A DNA stretch of 64,000 nucleotides from an uncultured Chitinophagaceae bacterium (GTDB taxonomy: Bacteria > Bacteroidota > Bacteroidia > Chitinophagales > Chitinophagaceae). The stretch lies in NCBI GenBank assembly GCA_937958995.1, contig CALGAP010000008.1, forward strand, positions 310,001-374,000. The letters are read 5' to 3'. Of this stretch, positions 16,409 through 24,570 are shown one piece after another. Below the pieces are notes generated by a model. That model ran no database searches. It worked only from the letters and a program-made list of their open reading frames with translations, and was not told the origin of the DNA. The position numbers and the translations under genes are program-made. Each line of letters opens with the position of its first letter. Position 1 is the stretch's first letter.

Positions 16409-17398
16409 ATGCAAAAGTCGTTACTCACCCTCATCTTACTGACCACCCTGTTCACCACCCGCGCCCAAAGCGTGGGCATTGGCACCAATACCCCTAACAA
16501 CAGCGCTATTTTAGACCTGAACAGCACCAGCAAGGGGTTTTTGCTGCCCAGGCTCAACAATACGCAAATGTTCGCCATCCCGAACCCCGCGGCGGGGCTG
16601 GTGGTGTTCAATACCAACTACAACCAATTGTACCATTACGATGGCACCACCTGGCGCTCGGTTAATAACAGTAGTTTCTGGATAAAGCCGTTGGCCAACC
16701 GCGATCTTTTGAGCAATGCTACCGATAGCGTGGGCATTGGCGTAAGCGTGCCTACCAGGCGGCTGGATGTAAATGGTACCATGCGCGTGCGCGGCACCCT
16801 GTTTGCTGATGGGGCTATCGATATGTCGTCGGCCATCATCAGCGGCTCGTTCCTGGCAGGGTCTGGCGTGGTGCAGGGCAGCCTGCAGACTAACAATCAA
16901 CTGGTGGTGAATAATTCATCCGGCATTCTTCAGTTCAGGGACGGTAGCAGCAACATAGGCTTTGTGCAGTTGAGTGGTAAAGACCTGCGGCTTGGCACCA
17001 ATGCCTCCAATAGCGATGGCAAATTCGTAGTACGCACCGCCGGCACAGACCGCATGAGCGTGGACAATGAAGGCGTGGTGAATATTACCAATAAAATTAC
17101 CAGCACCACCACGGGCGATGCATCGCTAACGCCGCTTTGCTGGGGGTTGACGGCTACTGCCGCCAACGGGGGCCTTAAGAGAGGCACAGCCAACATCGCC
17201 TCCGTCCTCAGGCTGGAAAGAGGCCATTACCGCATTTACTGCCCCGGAATTACTCCCGAAAGTTGCGCCATATTCTCAAATTTAGCTACCGACATCAGTA
17301 TTGGCCATATATGCTACAATGGTTTCGTAGACGTGTTTGTTGTGTTGTCGTATAGCGGTGAGTATTACGACCAGGCATTTTCTTTTATTATCTATTAA
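16409..17398 (+). CDS. Secreted GIGTN-repeat, fibre-like protein
   Basis: 329-aa protein from ATG 16409, chosen because it begins a clear signal peptide (QKSLLTLILLTTLFTTRAQ). The mature part opens with SVGIGTNTPNNSAILDLNS, then GFLLPRLN, YHYDGTTWR, and a second unit DSVGIGVSVPTRRLDVNG. Such units are typical of phage-tail-fibre-like secreted proteins of Bacteroidota. The middle is Ser/Asn/Gly-rich and beta-strand-like; the last 90 residues look like a distinct globular domain. No endosialidase-chaperone or T9SS sorting domain is seen at the end. It is followed after 9 bases by a T9SS-sorted protein, so the two probably form an operon. An upstream in-frame start at 16289 would precede the signal peptide and is unlikely. 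Confidence 0.75.
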   Translation: MQKSLLTLILLTTLFTTRAQSVGIGTNTPNNSAILDLNSTSKGFLLPRLNNTQMFAIPNPAAGLVVFNTNYNQLYHYDGTTWRSVNNSSFWIKPLANRDLLSNATDSVGIGVSVPTRRLDVNGTMRVRGTLFADGAIDMSSAIISGSFLAGSGVVQGSLQTNNQLVVNNSSGILQFRDGSSNIGFVQLSGKDLRLGTNASNSDGKFVVRTAGTDRMSVDNEGVVNITNKITSTTTGDASLTPLCWGLTATAANGGLKRGTANIASVLRLERGHYRIYCPGITPESCAIFSNLATDISIGHICYNGFVDVFVVLSYSGEYYDQAFSFIIY

Positions 17399-17407
17399 TA
17401 CCGCTTT

Positions 17408-18772
17408 ATGAAATTTGCAAATTCATCATGGCTGCTGCTGCCGGCCATGATGCTCTCCATACATTCCCATGCACAAAACGTGTTTAAAATAGAGAACAAC
17501 ACCACGGTTCACCTGAACGGGGGAGTAGTAGTGACGCTGCACGACATGTCGCTCGATAACGACGGCACGCTGAACCCCGCCATCGGCTCGGGACGCATCA
17601 TTTTCAGCGGATCAACCAACAACCTGGTAAGAGGTAATGGCATTACCAACTTCGATCAGCTGGAAATTGCCAAAACAGCCAACAGCATACTTACCCTGCA
17701 AACCAATACCGATATCAGTTCGGGCATTTGGTTCAACGGCGGTTTTATCAACCTCGAAAACAGTATCGTGAACCTGCCCGGCAATGCTTCACTCCATGGC
17801 GAGTCAGAAAGCAGTCGCGCCATGGCAAGCGGCACCGGCTACCTGCAGGTAAACACTACATTGAACGCCCCGCAAGACGTGAACCCCGGCAACCTGGGTG
17901 CCATCATTTCTTCCAAGCAAAACCTCGGTCCTACGCTCATCAGGCGCGGTCACCAGCAACTAACGGTGGAAGGAGACCGCACATCCATACTGCGTTATTA
18001 TGAGATAGTACCGCAAAACAATACCGGGCTCGATGCCATCCTATGGATGCATTATGCCGATGGCGAAGTGGATAAACAAGCCGAAAACGCGCTCGATTTT
18101 CATTTTTCGGAAGCGCCTGGCAAATGGCTAAAAATTTCCCCCGACAGTCGCAATACTACTGCCAATTATGTGCAACTGCAGGGCCTCAGCAGTTTTGGCC
18201 TCATTACCCTGGCCGAGGGCGGCACCGGACTGCCTGTAATTTTCTCCACATTCAGCGTTACCTGCGGCAACAATGAAACACGCATCCACTGGGCCACCAG
18301 TTTCGAGCAAAATGCCAGCCATTTTGATGTGCAACGAAGCGCCGATGGCACTACGTGGACCACCATCGCCACCATACCAGCCGCGGGCAACAGCACTATC
18401 GAAAAACGCTATGCTTATACCGACCGGCAACCACAAGGCAAATACTATCGCATCAAAGAAGTGGATCTCGATGGCAAAGAGCAATACAGCATCGTGGGCG
18501 TTGCCGATTGTGAAATCAGCACAGATTTCAAAGCATGGCCCAATCCTGCACAAGACCAATTGTTCGTAAACCTGAAAGCCAACAGAACGGGTAGTGCCGC
18601 CATTCAAATTTTCAACAGCGCGGGCAAACTGGTAAGACTGCAGCATAATGGCCTGACAGCAGGCAATAACAAATTACATGTGGATATGAAAGGATTACCC
18701 AAAGGCTATTATCATATTGAAGTGATATGGGATGAAGGAGTAAGAAAGTCAGTATCGGTGCTTAAGAATTGA
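17408..18772 (+). CDS. Cell-surface protein with T9SS type A sorting domain
   Basis: 454-aa exported protein. A signal peptide ends near residue 25 (SIHSHAQ). The N-terminal 280 residues are strand-rich without a recognised enzyme motif. A fibronectin-like segment follows (FSVTCGNNETRIHWATSFE, then YYRIKEVDLDGKEQYS). The last 75 residues are a type IX C-terminal domain: KAWPNPAQDQLFVNL, IQIFNSAGKLVRL, LPKGYYHIEV and a basic end. This predicts export across the outer membrane and surface anchoring by T9SS. The gene lies 9 bases after the fibre-like gene and probably shares its transcript. Confidence 0.85.
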   Translation: MKFANSSWLLLPAMMLSIHSHAQNVFKIENNTTVHLNGGVVVTLHDMSLDNDGTLNPAIGSGRIIFSGSTNNLVRGNGITNFDQLEIAKTANSILTLQTNTDISSGIWFNGGFINLENSIVNLPGNASLHGESESSRAMASGTGYLQVNTTLNAPQDVNPGNLGAIISSKQNLGPTLIRRGHQQLTVEGDRTSILRYYEIVPQNNTGLDAILWMHYADGEVDKQAENALDFHFSEAPGKWLKISPDSRNTTANYVQLQGLSSFGLITLAEGGTGLPVIFSTFSVTCGNNETRIHWATSFEQNASHFDVQRSADGTTWTTIATIPAAGNSTIEKRYAYTDRQPQGKYYRIKEVDLDGKEQYSIVGVADCEISTDFKAWPNPAQDQLFVNLKANRTGSAAIQIFNSAGKLVRLQHNGLTAGNNKLHVDMKGLPKGYYHIEVIWDEGVRKSVSVLKN

Positions 18773-18875
18773 TGAGCTCACCGTCGCAATAAAGTGAGGT
18801 ATTTCCTTTGTAAAAACGTCATTTTAACATTTATTCGTAAGCATTTTGTATCTTGAATGGCTGATTTGCTGCTAT

Positions 18876-20864
18876 ATGAGAATAACCAACCAGCCATTTG
18901 CTTATACTGCATTCGTAGGGATGGTGTTTGTATCCACCCTCTTGAATTCCTGCTCGGATGAAAAAGCAACCAACGATAATCCACCACGGGTTTCGGTTTT
19001 GTTAGTGGATACCGACAGGAAAACAAGAAAGATTGAAGAAAATATCTACGGACAATTCCTCGAACACATCAACCATTCTGTACAGGATGGCTTATATGCC
19101 GAGCAGATCCGCGGCCAGGGTTTTGAAGGCAATGATTTTGAAACTTACTGGACAACGGTGGAAAACAACGGTTCCGCCACTGTAATAAACACACCATTCG
19201 AAAAAGGAGAAAAGAGTATTCAACTCGAAGCCAACAACGGCAGTGCGGGTATCAGGCAGGGACGCATTTACTTACAAAAAGACATGGAGTACCAGGGCTC
19301 AGCCTGGATAAAACCTCAATCCGGTTCGCTGCAAACTGTTTTGCGTTTTCTTGATTCAGCAGGTAATAACATTGCAGAGCTACCCCTGCCAACTTCCGGC
19401 ACCGATTGGCAGGAGGTTCGTTTTTCTTTTGTGAGTTCAAAAACCGACACGCAGGCATCTCTCGAAATCATTGCGTCCGGCACGGGATCCATTTTGCTTG
19501 ATTTTATCTCGCTGATGAGCACAGAGAACTTCAAAAACGGGCGGCTTCGTTCCGATCTCTTTAAGGCGCTCAGCGATCTCAAGCCTCCCTTTATTCGCTG
19601 GCCGGGAGGTTCGTTTGCTTCCATCTACCGATGGAAAGATGGTATTGGCCCTCATGTTTCGCGCGTGTATCATCCCAACGAGATATGGGGCGGATATTCC
19701 GACTATTACGGTTTCGGTACCGATGAATTCCTGGAAATGTGCCGCCAACTGGGCAGTCAGCCCATGATAGTACTCAATGCCACCACTACCGACCCGGCAG
19801 CTATACAATACGCCATGGATTGGGTGCATTACCTGCTCGATCCGCCCACAACTTATTGGGGAAAAATAAGGGCCGCCAACGGACATCCCGAACCTTATAC
19901 CATTCCCTACTTCCAGATCGACAATGAACCCATGAATCATGGATTGACCGCCGTTCAATATGCAGAAATTGTAAATGCATACGGCAGCCAATTGAGAAAA
20001 ATAGCACCCAATTCAAAGATCGTAGCCTGCGGACAAAAAAGGTCGAACGACATGGCCTGGAGTCAGACAGTGATTGAACTGGCCGGTAAGAATTTCGATA
20101 TACTGGGATGTCACAATTATGAATACGAAAACGATAATTTTCAAAGCGGGTTACAACGGATAAACAATTACCTGGTTGACCTCCGCGACTATATCCAGGC
20201 TTCTGACTATCCCCATATCAAACTGGCCATACTGGAATGGAATCTTTGTCGCACCTACGACTGGCGGGCAGGATTGCACACCGCCGGCAGCCTGATCATG
20301 TACGAAAGGCTGAGCCCTCAGATTGATATGACCTGCCCGGCGCTCTTGATGCGGAATACTACAGACGATCCCACCTGGACAGCCTTCATATATCATGATC
20401 ATAAGTCATGGTTCCCCGGCTCCGGTTACCTGGTTGAAAAACTGTTCCGCGATCATTATGCAGAAAAATACCTGGCCTCCACTTCCGGCTCCTTTACCGA
20501 CATGCCCGACCGCAATCAATTCTTTGATTCTGTCTCGCAAATGAAACCGCTGAACTGGAAGCCCGGCACGGTTGACGCCATAGCCACCGCCAGTGAAGAT
20601 GGAAAACGCATCATCGTAAAAGCAGTTAACTATACCGGTGATTCCAGCGTGTTGCTGGTACGATTGCAGGGATCGCAGTTGCCAGCCAATGCTTCGGTAA
20701 AAATGTATTCGCTGAGCGCGGAATTGACAGCAGCAGCTTCTATAGAAGAGCCCGATAAGATTAAGGTTACAGAGAGTGTATTACCCTATTCGCGCGATCT
20801 GGCGATAACACTGGCGCCATATGCTGTAGTGGTGGTTGAGATCAAGGATTCAGATAAGCAATAG
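18876..20864 (+). CDS. Alpha-L-arabinofuranosidase, GH51, lipoprotein
   Basis: About 662-aa GH51-type enzyme that removes terminal arabinofuranosyl residues from arabinan or arabinoxylan. The start at 18876 gives a lipoprotein signal with a lipobox-like LLNSC; the earlier in-frame ATG at 18846 lengthens it without reason. After the leader come IEENIYGQFLEHI (family N-terminus), a carbohydrate-binding-like insert (about residues 90-210), then PFIRWPGGSFASIYRW. The acid/base Glu is in QIDNEPMN (E351) and the nucleophile Glu in LAILEWN (E454), both expected for clan GH-A. It is likely periplasmic or surface exposed. The esterase downstream fits a side-chain-removing pair. Confidence 0.9.
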   Translation: MRITNQPFAYTAFVGMVFVSTLLNSCSDEKATNDNPPRVSVLLVDTDRKTRKIEENIYGQFLEHINHSVQDGLYAEQIRGQGFEGNDFETYWTTVENNGSATVINTPFEKGEKSIQLEANNGSAGIRQGRIYLQKDMEYQGSAWIKPQSGSLQTVLRFLDSAGNNIAELPLPTSGTDWQEVRFSFVSSKTDTQASLEIIASGTGSILLDFISLMSTENFKNGRLRSDLFKALSDLKPPFIRWPGGSFASIYRWKDGIGPHVSRVYHPNEIWGGYSDYYGFGTDEFLEMCRQLGSQPMIVLNATTTDPAAIQYAMDWVHYLLDPPTTYWGKIRAANGHPEPYTIPYFQIDNEPMNHGLTAVQYAEIVNAYGSQLRKIAPNSKIVACGQKRSNDMAWSQTVIELAGKNFDILGCHNYEYENDNFQSGLQRINNYLVDLRDYIQASDYPHIKLAILEWNLCRTYDWRAGLHTAGSLIMYERLSPQIDMTCPALLMRNTTDDPTWTAFIYHDHKSWFPGSGYLVEKLFRDHYAEKYLASTSGSFTDMPDRNQFFDSVSQMKPLNWKPGTVDAIATASEDGKRIIVKAVNYTGDSSVLLVRLQGSQLPANASVKMYSLSAELTAAASIEEPDKIKVTESVLPYSRDLAITLAPYAVVVVEIKDSDKQ

Positions 20865-20922
20865 TTTCATTAAATGCGGGACCATATCCTGCATTTATTA
20901 CATACCATAAACACATCCACTG

Positions 20923-22179
20923 ATGAAACTGCCTTACCTGCTCTTGCAGCTTGTCTTTATACTGCTGTGTCTTACCACCACCGCACAACAGCTTGCCGAT
21001 CCAATACTGTTATGGCCCGAAGGCGCGCCGGGCGCTACCGGCAACAGCGACGAAGACAAACCGGCGGTCATACCTTTTATTCCCGAACCCTCCAAACGCA
21101 ATGGCGCTGCTGTATTGGTGATACCCGGCGGAGGCTTTACCATTCGCGCCGTGGATCATGAGGGCGTATTGGTGGCGCAATGGTTGAAAGAACAGGGCAT
21201 CACTGCTTTTTTATTACGTTACAGGTTAAGTCCGCTATATACCCGCAACGACTGGATTAAGGACGGGCAAAAGGGAATGCAATTTATCCGTTCACACGCC
21301 AATGAATATCACATCTCTCCCGACCGCGTGGGCGCTGTTGGATTTTCTGCCGGCGCCGCCCTCATTGTAGATATGGTCTTAAGTGAAAAACCAGCTCCAT
21401 CCACTGCCGCCAACCCGGCCAATCCTTCATCAAGGCCTGATTTTATCATCCTGGCTTATGGCGGATCACGCATCCCCAATAACACTGATTCGGCCACGTT
21501 AGCCAATTTTCCACCCACCTTCCTCTATGGCACTACAGAAGACAGAAGCAGTGCCGGCCTGGTGCAGGAAATATTCACCCGCCTGTATCGTGCAGGTGCC
21601 CGCGTGGAAGCACATTTGTTTCAAAACGGCATCCACGGCACCGGGTTTGCCCTGGGCGATCCCGTACTGGGCCAATGGCCAAAACTCGTACACAACTGGC
21701 TGGCCGTAGGTGGATTTCTTACCAAAAGTCCGCAGGTTGCGTTGAGCGGAGTAGTAAAACTAGATGCCGCACCCCTGGTAAAAGGCATGGTGATATTGAC
21801 TCCCCTGGATGATAAAGGAGCGCCTCCCGTAACCATCTACATCAACAACACCGGCACCGGCGAACTCGGAAGATTCTTCGTACCCAAACACCAGGGCCCC
21901 ATAGAAGGCAGATACAAAGTAGAAGTAAGACAAGACGCCACCCGCTGGATCAGCAATTCCCGCGACCCCTTCATGATCAAAATGATGACCAGGCAAAGGA
22001 ACGGCACACTTACAGAGGCCGATAAGCAAGAATGGGGAGAATATCTTCGAAAACGGGATTTGTCGCCGAGTATTTATAACCAGGTAGTTTATTCGCGGAA
22101 ACGCCCGAATGATACGGCAGATTATATTGTTGATATTAAAGAGGGGAAAGAGGTGTTGATTGAGGTGTTTAGTAAATGA
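20923..22179 (+). CDS. Secreted alpha/beta-hydrolase esterase (acetyl-xylan-esterase-like)
   Basis: 418-aa exported hydrolase. The signal peptide ends around TTTAQQ. The oxyanion-hole motif is VIPGGGF, the nucleophile lies in GFSAGA (S142) and a likely catalytic His is in IHGTGF (H238), all in the order of small carbohydrate/acyl esterases of the lipase-like superfamily. After the roughly 250-residue catalytic domain is an extra C-terminal region of about 160 residues without recognised motifs. It starts 58 bases after the GH51 stop on the same strand, so joint transcription and a role in deacylating hemicellulose are plausible. Confidence 0.8.
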   Translation: MKLPYLLLQLVFILLCLTTTAQQLADPILLWPEGAPGATGNSDEDKPAVIPFIPEPSKRNGAAVLVIPGGGFTIRAVDHEGVLVAQWLKEQGITAFLLRYRLSPLYTRNDWIKDGQKGMQFIRSHANEYHISPDRVGAVGFSAGAALIVDMVLSEKPAPSTAANPANPSSRPDFIILAYGGSRIPNNTDSATLANFPPTFLYGTTEDRSSAGLVQEIFTRLYRAGARVEAHLFQNGIHGTGFALGDPVLGQWPKLVHNWLAVGGFLTKSPQVALSGVVKLDAAPLVKGMVILTPLDDKGAPPVTIYINNTGTGELGRFFVPKHQGPIEGRYKVEVRQDATRWISNSRDPFMIKMMTRQRNGTLTEADKQEWGEYLRKRDLSPSIYNQVVYSRKRPNDTADYIVDIKEGKEVLIEVFSK

Positions 22180-22205
22180 ATCAACAGCAAGGTAGAAATT
22201 GATTG

Positions 22206-22277
22206 TAGTCCCGACAGGAATCGAACCTGTATCAAAAGTTTAGGAAACTTCTATTCTATCCATTGAACTACGGGACC
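22206..22277 (-). tRNA. tRNA-Arg (anticodon CCT)
   Basis: The minus strand folds as a cloverleaf: acceptor GGTCCCG/CGGGACT (first pair G-U), a T arm with CAGGTTCGATTCCTG, and an anticodon arm GAAGT-TTCCTAA-ACTTT, giving anticodon CCT. Discriminator A is at 22206. CCA is not encoded. It is a single tRNA between the esterase and the VOC gene; no integration signature is seen beside it. Confidence 0.93.
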
Positions 22278-22395
22278 GGAACAGGGGCTTGTTACACCCC
22301 GTTCAGAGCCGGCAAATTTAATCATTTCCCCTTTCCGCAGGAAACTCTTTCTGCCGGCAAATTGAATTACCTTTCACGCCGTCAAAATTCACACT

Positions 22396-22869
22396 ATGAG
22401 ATTACTCTTAGCCATTTTGCTCGTCACCGCCATACAAGCCTGCAATACCAGCGCACAGAAAACCACTGAAGAAAATCAACCCTCCCCCAATGCTACCCTC
22501 AACCACATCGCCCTTTACGTCGTCGACCTCAATACCGCCACCCAATTCTACCAAAACATTATCGGTCTCGACACCATTCCCGAACCCTTCCACGATGGCC
22601 GCCACACCTGGTTCAGCATTGGCAAACAAGGCCACCTCCACATCATCTCCGGCGCCGCTGCCCCCACCGAGCACGATAAGAACGCCCACCTCTGCTTCAG
22701 CGTTCCTTCCGTCACCGAATTCATCAAAACCCTCGAAGCAAACAATATCCCTTACGAAGACTGGGCAGGCAACCCCTCCTCCGTCACCAACCGCGTTGAC
22801 GGCGTACAACAAATCTATTTCAAAGACCCGGACGGGTACTGGATCGAGGTGAATGACGCGAAAGAGTGA
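22396..22869 (+). CDS. VOC (glyoxalase/dioxygenase fold) lipoprotein
   Basis: 157-aa protein with a lipoprotein-type leader (LLLAILLVTAIQAC, Cys 16) followed by one VOC module. Probable metal ligands are the His in LNHIAL, the His pair in HLHII and the Glu in YWIEV. Such proteins include glyoxalases, dioxygenases and resistance proteins; the substrate cannot be told. A near-consensus -7 box (TACCTTTC) lies at 22368-22375. Codon use is striking: most third positions are C (GCC, ACC, CTC, ATC, CAC), unlike adjacent genes. Confidence 0.8.
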   Translation: MRLLLAILLVTAIQACNTSAQKTTEENQPSPNATLNHIALYVVDLNTATQFYQNIIGLDTIPEPFHDGRHTWFSIGKQGHLHIISGAAAPTEHDKNAHLCFSVPSVTEFIKTLEANNIPYEDWAGNPSSVTNRVDGVQQIYFKDPDGYWIEVNDAKE

Positions 22870-22899
22870 GGCTTCACCGGTTTGGGGGTTCGGGCGGGC

Positions 22900-23040
22900 G
22901 GTGATGGCGCCCGTTTCGGGTTTGGGGGTTCGGGTTCTTTAGTGCGGGCAGCGATCATAAGGCGCGGCAGCCACCTGAAACACGAAACCCTTTAGTCACC
23001 CGACACCCAACCCCAAACACGAAACGGGAAATCCGCTCCC
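22900..23040. repeat. Dispersed GC-rich intergenic repeat, copy A
   Basis: Between the VOC gene and the TPR gene. It contains GTTTCGGG (22913-22920), a 28-nt core at 22946-22973 that matches the core of copy B (30902-30929) in inverted orientation with 24 of 28 identities, and CACCCGACACCC (22997-23008), which recurs exactly at 32926-32937. All four core differences are transitions. Confidence 0.7.
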
Positions 23041-23050
23041 GCGGATTCCC

Positions 23051-23058
23051 TATCTTTG
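23051..23058 (+). promoter_or_regulatory. -7 box for the TPR membrane protein gene
   Basis: TATCTTTG matches TAnnTTTG exactly, 26 bases upstream of the ATG at 23085. Confidence 0.6.
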
Positions 23059-23084
23059 CCCTCCTTTTCAAAACAAACTCAATC

Positions 23085-23735
23085 ATGAAGTTTTATACCT
23101 GGCTTATCCGATATCGCTTGTACCTGGGGATCGTGCTCGTGCTGGGCGGCGTGGTTGCCAACTATTTCTCGGGCTTTTGGCCGGCTTTTCCGGCTTATTT
23201 TATAGGATTGATACTTATTGCCGGTCACTTCTTTATAGGTCCGCTGCGACTGCTGCAGGATTATATGGAGGCAGGCGACCTGGAAGGGGCTGAGAAAGTG
23301 CTGAATTCTATTAAGTTTCCCGGACTTTTATATAAACCCATCCGTTCGGCGTACTATACCTTTAAGGGCCAACTTGCTATGATGAAGCAGGATTTTGAGG
23401 GAGCAGAAAAAATGATGAAGAAAGGCCTGGACATCGGTACACCTTTAAAAGAAGTGAAAGGCGCCAGCCTGCTGCAGATGGGTATGATTGCGCTGCAGAA
23501 AAATAATTTTAAACAGGCCGAAAGCTATATCCGCCAGGCTATACGCGAGGGCTTACCCGATAAAGAAAACGAAGCCGCTGCCTACCTGCAGATGTGCAAC
23601 ATCATGATGAACAAACGCGAGTTTCGCGCAGCAAAAGAATTTTTCCGGAAGACAAAAGCGCTGAAGCCTACGAATCCTGAGATTGTAAAGCAGATCAAAG
23701 AGATAGAAAAATACATTTCGCGCATCCCGGGTTAA
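23085..23735 (+). CDS. Membrane-anchored TPR-repeat protein
   Basis: 216-aa protein with two N-terminal membrane segments (about residues 12-30 and 36-55), followed by helical repeats of TPR type: GQLAMMKQDFEGAEKMMKKGL, then a second and third unit around KNNFKQAESYIRQAI and KREFRAAKEFFRKTK. No catalytic motif is present, so it is probably a scaffold at the inner membrane. It is transcribed alone from a consensus promoter and its last four bases overlap the convergent REC-HPt gene. Confidence 0.75.
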   Translation: MKFYTWLIRYRLYLGIVLVLGGVVANYFSGFWPAFPAYFIGLILIAGHFFIGPLRLLQDYMEAGDLEGAEKVLNSIKFPGLLYKPIRSAYYTFKGQLAMMKQDFEGAEKMMKKGLDIGTPLKEVKGASLLQMGMIALQKNNFKQAESYIRQAIREGLPDKENEAAAYLQMCNIMMNKREFRAAKEFFRKTKALKPTNPEIVKQIKEIEKYISRIPG

Positions 23736-24541
23736 GACCCGAAGTCGCGGCGCAACTGTTCCAGGCAAGCTTCCAGCACTACATTCACCTTGCGAACCAG
23801 CGAGGGAAGATTTTCAAGATCTGTCTTGTTTTTGCCATTGGCTTCAATGGTGCGAATCACTTCGCGCAATGGCTGAATGCCCATACTGTCGATGGTGCTC
23901 TTCATTTTATGCGCCAGCTTGCTGAGCGATTCCCAGTCTTTTTTTTCGAGCGCCTGGTTCAGTTGAATTACTGAGGGGGGCATGGTGTCAAGGAATATCT
24001 GCACCATCTTTTTTACAAAACCGGTATCGCCACCGGCAATGCTTTCCACCATGGTAAGATCGTACAATTTTTCGCGGGTCGCGGGTTGGGCCTCCGAAGC
24101 TTTCACTTTCGGGGCGTTCAGGGGTTCAGCCGACATGCTGCCGTTTTTCAGGTTCAGTGTGATAATATTGAATAATCTCTGATCATCGAATGGTTTGCAT
24201 ACATATCCATTCATACCAGCCTCCATATAACGCTCATCATCGCCGTTCAGTATATTGGCGCTGAGCGCGATGATGGGTACGCAGGCTTTGCTGGCGTCGG
24301 GGATACTACGGATATGCCTGGTGGCTTCAAACCCATCCATCACGGGCATCTGTATGTCCATCAGCACCAGGTCGTAATGGCCTTTTTGCACCATCTCCAC
24401 CGCCATCTTCCCGTTGTGCGCAATGTCAACTTTTACGCCCCAGGATTCTATTTTCCTGCTGGCCAGAAACTGGTTCATCTCCACGTCTTCCACCAGCAAT
24501 ATTCTCCTGTTGCCGGGAATAGTAAATTTGCACTCATTCAT
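23732..24541 (-). CDS. Response regulator receiver + HPt domain protein
   Basis: 269-aa cytoplasmic two-domain phosphorelay protein. Residues 12-130 form a receiver (ILLVEDVEMNQ, LVLMDIQMPVMDG with D62 as acceptor, IIALSAN, and YVCKPF with the conserved Lys). Residues 155-265 form a histidine phosphotransfer domain with the acceptor His in LAHKMKSTIDSMG (H211). These are normally the tail of a hybrid histidine kinase; here they stand alone. It follows the NtrC-type regulator by 29 bases on the same strand, so the two are probably co-transcribed and may exchange phosphate. The partner kinase is not in the window. Confidence 0.88.
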   Translation of the reverse strand: MNECKFTIPGNRRILLVEDVEMNQFLASRKIESWGVKVDIAHNGKMAVEMVQKGHYDLVLMDIQMPVMDGFEATRHIRSIPDASKACVPIIALSANILNGDDERYMEAGMNGYVCKPFDDQRLFNIITLNLKNGSMSAEPLNAPKVKASEAQPATREKLYDLTMVESIAGGDTGFVKKMVQIFLDTMPPSVIQLNQALEKKDWESLSKLAHKMKSTIDSMGIQPLREVIRTIEANGKNKTDLENLPSLVRKVNVVLEACLEQLRRDFGS

Positions 24542-24570
24542 GACGGTTGTCGATTAGGTTAGGGCCTGGC

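Noticed and set aside
22206..22277. tRNA-Arg as an integration site of a mobile island
   Set aside because: No integrase gene or partial tRNA duplicate was seen on either side.
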